Below are positions 23,679 through 25,898 of a DNA stretch of 25,898 nt, piece by piece; position 1 is the stretch's first letter, and each line of letters begins with the position of its first letter. The notes under the pieces are model-generated. The model was not told where the DNA came from. It worked only from the letters and a program-made list of their open reading frames with translations, and searched no databases. Made by a program: the position numbers and the translations under genes. Origin of the DNA: a virus; IMG/VR virus record IMGVR_UViG_3300041955_000117, positions 1-25,898 of that record; one strand, given 5' to 3'.

Positions 23679-24491
23679 TCAACTATTTTGTAACTTGCGG
23701 AAATTTGCGTGATGCTGCGCAACGGTCACCACGGCCTTGGCAACCCGAGGAATCGAGGCACCCTGGGTAAGGGGACTCGTATTCAACAGGAGCATCAACT
23801 GGCCCTTGAACTCGTTCGACCGCTTCGAGTTGCAGGCATGATGCGCTGGTCGAACGTTCCTGATATCATGCCATCCGCCCAGGCTCAGCGGAACCACATG
23901 ATCCAAGCTGAACTGCTGTCCCTGGGTCGCGCGTTGAAGCGGGATTTCCTCACCACACAGCCAGCACTTCAAGCCATATTTGGCAATCACGTCTTGCCGC
24001 CGGACTACTGCGAACGGTACGCCAGCTTTCCGCGCCCTAGAGCGTGCCGTCTTCGCATCTCGCCTCGACGCCTTTTTGTTTTGCGCCGCGCATTCGCCAC
24101 ACAGCCGGTTTGAGGCGCCGCGTTCCCTTTTCACATTGAATGGATGATGGCATTTACGGCATTGCTTGGCCAACAAATCGGTTGGCCGCTTGCGTAGATA
24201 GGACGCCAAGGCAGCACGGCGGCTGTGGTCTCCCTCGCACGCCGATCCACAGAACCGCCTTCTCCTCCCCTTGTGGTTTCCCTGGATGAACCGTCCCCCG
24301 CAGGTCTCACAATCACTGAAATACCAATGAGTCCACGCTCCCTCACGCGCGGACTCATGAAACGCCGCGCTTGCGATTGCTTTCTCCCGCCGTTGCAACG
24401 CGAACCCGCATTCGCGCGAGCAGCAACGGTTCGAGTCATTTGTTCGCACGCGCCGTTTGAATTCATTTCCGCAGATCTCGCAATTCGGCAT
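23679..24491 (-). CDS. HNH endonuclease with three zinc-finger-like units (270 aa)
   Basis: Three Cys4 units come first: Cys4/7/24/28, Cys61/64/81/85 and Cys111/114/131/134. A basic helix follows (RRDAKTARSRARKAG), then a C-terminal HNH nuclease core: CWLC (176-179), FSLDHVVPLSLGG with Asp197-His198, and NVRPAHHACN with Asn212, His217 and Cys220. The fingers probably recognise DNA and the HNH cuts it. HNH proteins next to terminase genes can assist packaging-related cleavage in other phages (known for HK97 gp74), but a mobile-endonuclease role is equally possible. The ATG at 24491 has GAGG eight bases upstream; an in-frame ATG at 24536 has no visible SD. Confidence 0.88.
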   Translation of the reverse strand: MPNCEICGNEFKRRVRTNDSNRCCSRECGFALQRREKAIASAAFHESAREGAWTHWYFSDCETCGGRFIQGNHKGRRRRFCGSACEGDHSRRAALASYLRKRPTDLLAKQCRKCHHPFNVKRERGASNRLCGECAAQNKKASRRDAKTARSRARKAGVPFAVVRRQDVIAKYGLKCWLCGEEIPLQRATQGQQFSLDHVVPLSLGGWHDIRNVRPAHHACNSKRSNEFKGQLMLLLNTSPLTQGASIPRVAKAVVTVAQHHANFRKLQNS

Positions 24492-24561
24492 CACCACTGC
24501 CTCATCCCATCCCAGAGTGGATGCGCCGGCCGCCATGGAACAGGCGGCGGCGAGGCGGCGA

Positions 24562-24702
24562 TCATGCGGCCCTGGCTGGAGTCGCCGCTATCTTCTTGGC
24601 TGCCTCGATGCACTTCGGACAGAGGGCCACTGAGCGCCCCCACAGCTTCACTACCCGCACTCGCTGGTTCCTGGCTGGGCAAATCTCGCACCGAACTTTC
24701 AT
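24562..24702 (-). CDS. Small zinc-ribbon-like protein (46 aa)
   Basis: An open frame of 46 residues, from ATG at 24702 to TGA at 24562, reads MKVRCEIC followed by basic and hydrophobic residues (RVRVVKLWGRSVALCPKC) and an Ala-rich helix. The pair CxxC (residues 5-8) and CxxC (28-31) gives a zinc-ribbon layout. AGAGG lies about nine bases before the ATG. It lies between two HNH genes that also have Cys4 fingers, so it may be a DNA- or RNA-binding accessory or a remnant of a nuclease finger. Competing frames over this stretch lack such motifs. Confidence 0.6.
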   Translation of the reverse strand: MKVRCEICPARNQRVRVVKLWGRSVALCPKCIEAAKKIAATPARAA

Positions 24703-24756
24703 GGCCGACCGCCTCTTCTTTCGCCGCCTCCGTTGCTTTGGCCCTACGCCGCATCG

Positions 24757-25068
24757 TTATTCTCCGCGCGCCGTCCTGGCCGCATGGCACCCATGGCAGA
24801 GCCCTCGCACATTGGCCTCAACGAGCCGCAGTTCGGGGTGATCCTTGACCTTGAGAATGTGGTGTCCATCCGTGGTGGGCCTGATGCTGCAGTCCGCGCA
24901 GACGGGATGGCGACGTTTAAACCATTCCATGAACGCGCGCCAGGCACCGTCATATCCTCGCTCGGTCGTCTTCGCGCGATCCTGTCCATACCCATGCTGC
25001 TCACACCTACCAGACTCCACCAACGCCGCGCAGCCGGGATACGTGCACGGGCGCCTTGGGGCAGCCAA
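24757..25068 (-). CDS. Small HNH endonuclease (103 aa)
   Basis: This is a compact HNH nuclease of the type common next to phage terminases. It has a zinc-binding N-terminus (Cys8, Cys13, Cys22, His25), a GYDGAWR helix often seen in this group, then VCADC (Cys57, Cys60), the active-site TDGHHI (His69-His70), ANVRGLCHGCH with Asn86, Cys91 and Cys94. The likely role is endonuclease, possibly linked with packaging or homing. The start is TTG at 25068, directly after the stop of the upstream 49-residue gene, with GGAAAG just upstream. A later in-frame ATG (residue 47) would cut the finger. Confidence 0.88.
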   Translation of the reverse strand: MAAPRRPCTYPGCAALVESGRCEQHGYGQDRAKTTERGYDGAWRAFMEWFKRRHPVCADCSIRPTTDGHHILKVKDHPELRLVEANVRGLCHGCHAARTARGE

Positions 25069-25218
25069 TTACTTTCCATGGTGCGTCCCGAGCCACTCGG
25101 CCAGGCGCTTCAAAGAGAAACGGGATTCGGACGCACGGGCAACGGACGCCTCTGCTGCATCGACCTCCACCACCACCTCCGGATCAACAACCGCGCGCCA
25201 TTGCTCTTGTTCTGTCAT
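25069..25218 (-). CDS. Small hypothetical protein (49 aa)
   Basis: A 49-residue open frame from ATG at 25218 to TAA at 25069; the stop abuts the TTG of the HNH gene, as expected for coupled small genes. The protein is acidic at first (EQEQW..VVDPEVVVEVDAAEAS) and basic at the end (RFSLKRLAEWLGTHHGK). No family is recognised. Support comes from packing and codon-like amino acid composition only. The 64 bases upstream (25219-25282) hold an imperfect GC-rich hairpin without a U-tract. Confidence 0.5.
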   Translation of the reverse strand: MTEQEQWRAVVDPEVVVEVDAAEASVARASESRFSLKRLAEWLGTHHGK

Positions 25219-25282
25219 GTAAACTCTATCGGACGATCCTCGGCGGCCGGCCAGCTCGCAACTGGCTGGTCGCCGGTTTTTC

Positions 25283-25690
25283 TCATTTCCCGAAGATCCT
25301 CAGAACCATATCCACCGCCGCGACGATACATCCGACCACCGCAATAAAAAAAGTCACATTCAAATTGCTTTGGTTCGCTTTCCCTTGCATCTCCGCGCGC
25401 GATTCCCGCAGCACTCGCAGATCGATTTCCACGCCTTTGGCGTAGGCTTCGTGCTCGACCCGCGAGAACGTTCGCTCCCGTTCGGCACGCTCGTCCTTCA
25501 GCGCGCCCCTCATCTCGTTCAGCCACCCAAGGTGCTTCTCTAGCGCCAGTTTATCCGCCAGCCGCACCACTTCCATCAGCTCATGCTCGCGTTCATGAGC
25601 TTTGAAGTTGGTCGCGACCAGCTTTTCGAGGTCGGCTAACCTTGCGTCGAAGTGGTCCCGAAGCGGGACTTCGTCCGATTCATCGCCCAT
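25283..25690 (-). CDS. Coiled-coil protein with C-terminal membrane anchor (135 aa)
   Basis: The protein is a long charged helix (about residues 10-105, with HFDARLADLEKLVATNFKAH, EHELMEVVRLADKLALEKHL and EIDLRVLRESRAEMQ), followed by one hydrophobic segment (about 112-131, VTFFIAVVGCIVAAVDMVLR) and a short basic end. Many phages carry such coiled-coil plus membrane-anchor proteins near lysis or packaging genes, without a clear function. Holin-like or membrane-scaffold roles are possible; the single membrane segment at the C-terminus is unusual for classic holins. It starts 11 bases after the stop of the edge gene. Confidence 0.75.
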   Translation of the reverse strand: MGDESDEVPLRDHFDARLADLEKLVATNFKAHEREHELMEVVRLADKLALEKHLGWLNEMRGALKDERAERERTFSRVEHEAYAKGVEIDLRVLRESRAEMQGKANQSNLNVTFFIAVVGCIVAAVDMVLRIFGK

Positions 25691-25701
25691 TTCGTTTGCT
25701 C

Positions 25702-25898
25702 TCAGAATCCGAGACGCCGGTCCGCCGGCCGTTTGTTGATCTGGCCCTCGATCTCACGTCGGAGCGCCTCCCGGCCGGGACCATTGACGCGGATAGGACC
25801 GGCCACGTTATCCGCCGCCGACGCAGGCGCCGGCCTGGGTCGCTCCGTTCTTTCGTGGGCGCCCCGTTCGTGGGCAAGCCAGCGGCCTCCTTTGGTCG
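25702..25898 (-). CDS. C-terminal fragment of unknown protein, 5' end beyond window
   Basis: A frame open from the right edge ends at TGA (25702-25704) after about 64 residues. It is basic and Pro/Ala-rich (HERGAHERTERPRPAPASAA), then a short helix-forming end (REALRREIEGQINKRPADRR). Its stop lies 11 bases before the next ATG, consistent with the operon. Nothing identifies the family from this fragment; another frame gives a shorter competing peptide, so support is limited. Confidence 0.5.
   Translation of the reverse strand, partial: TKGGRWLAHERGAHERTERPRPAPASAADNVAGPIRVNGPGREALRREIEGQINKRPADRRLGF

Noticed and set aside
24491-24790. Minus-strand 99-codon frame overlapping the small zinc-ribbon gene
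   Set aside because: Low-complexity Ser/Glu/Pro-rich product; the competing frame encodes paired CxxC motifs with a ribosome site.
25219-25282. GC-rich inverted repeat (CCAGC/GCTGG arms) before the 49-residue gene
   Set aside because: Imperfect stem with an internal loop and no U-tract on the transcribed strand, so not called as a terminator.
1-25898. tRNA genes, CRISPR arrays, IS elements, attachment sites, integrase
   Set aside because: None was seen on reading both strands; repeated structure was limited to the tip-protein module and the terminator stem.

Overview
The window is a tailed-phage (siphovirus-type, HK97-like) morphogenesis region. It is either a prophage or a free phage contig; no integrase, lysogeny, replication or host chromosomal gene is visible to decide. 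Every gene I can support lies on the minus strand, so transcription runs from the right edge (about 25.9 kb) to the left edge (1). Genes are tightly packed, with many ATGA, TAATG or 8-10 bp overlaps and frequent TTG/GTG starts. There is no gene-free stretch longer than about 100 bases. Base composition looks GC-rich (I did not compute it). The host is therefore probably a GC-rich bacterium, but the sequence does not name it.

Layout in transcription order. (1) 25.9-23.7 kb: accessory and packaging-associated genes: a C-terminal fragment cut by the edge, a coiled-coil protein with a C-terminal membrane anchor, a 49-residue protein, a small HNH nuclease, a 46-residue CxxC/CxxC protein and a larger multi-zinc-finger HNH nuclease. 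(2) 23.7-19.4 kb: P27-type small terminase, a small membrane protein, large terminase, a second small membrane protein, portal. (3) 19.4-16.7 kb: a bacterioferritin-like four-helix protein, a ClpP-type prohead protease with a cysteine-rich tail, and the HK97-fold major capsid protein, followed by a strong intrinsic terminator. (4) 16.6-14.9 kb: a NUMOD3/HNH homing-type nuclease, gp6-like connector, head-tail adaptor. (5) 14.85-10.8 kb: a three-gene cassette of a B12-binding-type radical SAM enzyme and two proteins that each carry two GT-A glycosyltransferase domains. (6) 10.8-1 kb: tail terminator, major tail tube protein, two tail assembly chaperones (possibly a -1 frameshift pair), HK97 gp10-like protein, tape measure, distal tail protein, a small protein, tail hub protein, a 1337-residue tip/J-like protein with a duplicated module, and a fibre-like protein running off the left edge.

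The structural genes form a nearly complete head-to-tail assembly line. The most unusual content is the embedded enzymatic cargo. The radical SAM-glycosyltransferase-glycosyltransferase cassette is translationally coupled to the tail terminator and sits directly upstream of the tail tube gene, which suggests a virion (tail or capsid) modification pathway. A second oddity is the pairing of a ferritin-like protein that has lost several ferroxidase ligands with a prohead protease carrying nine clustered cysteines, both just upstream of the capsid gene. All functional statements are from motif recognition by eye; no database search was possible.
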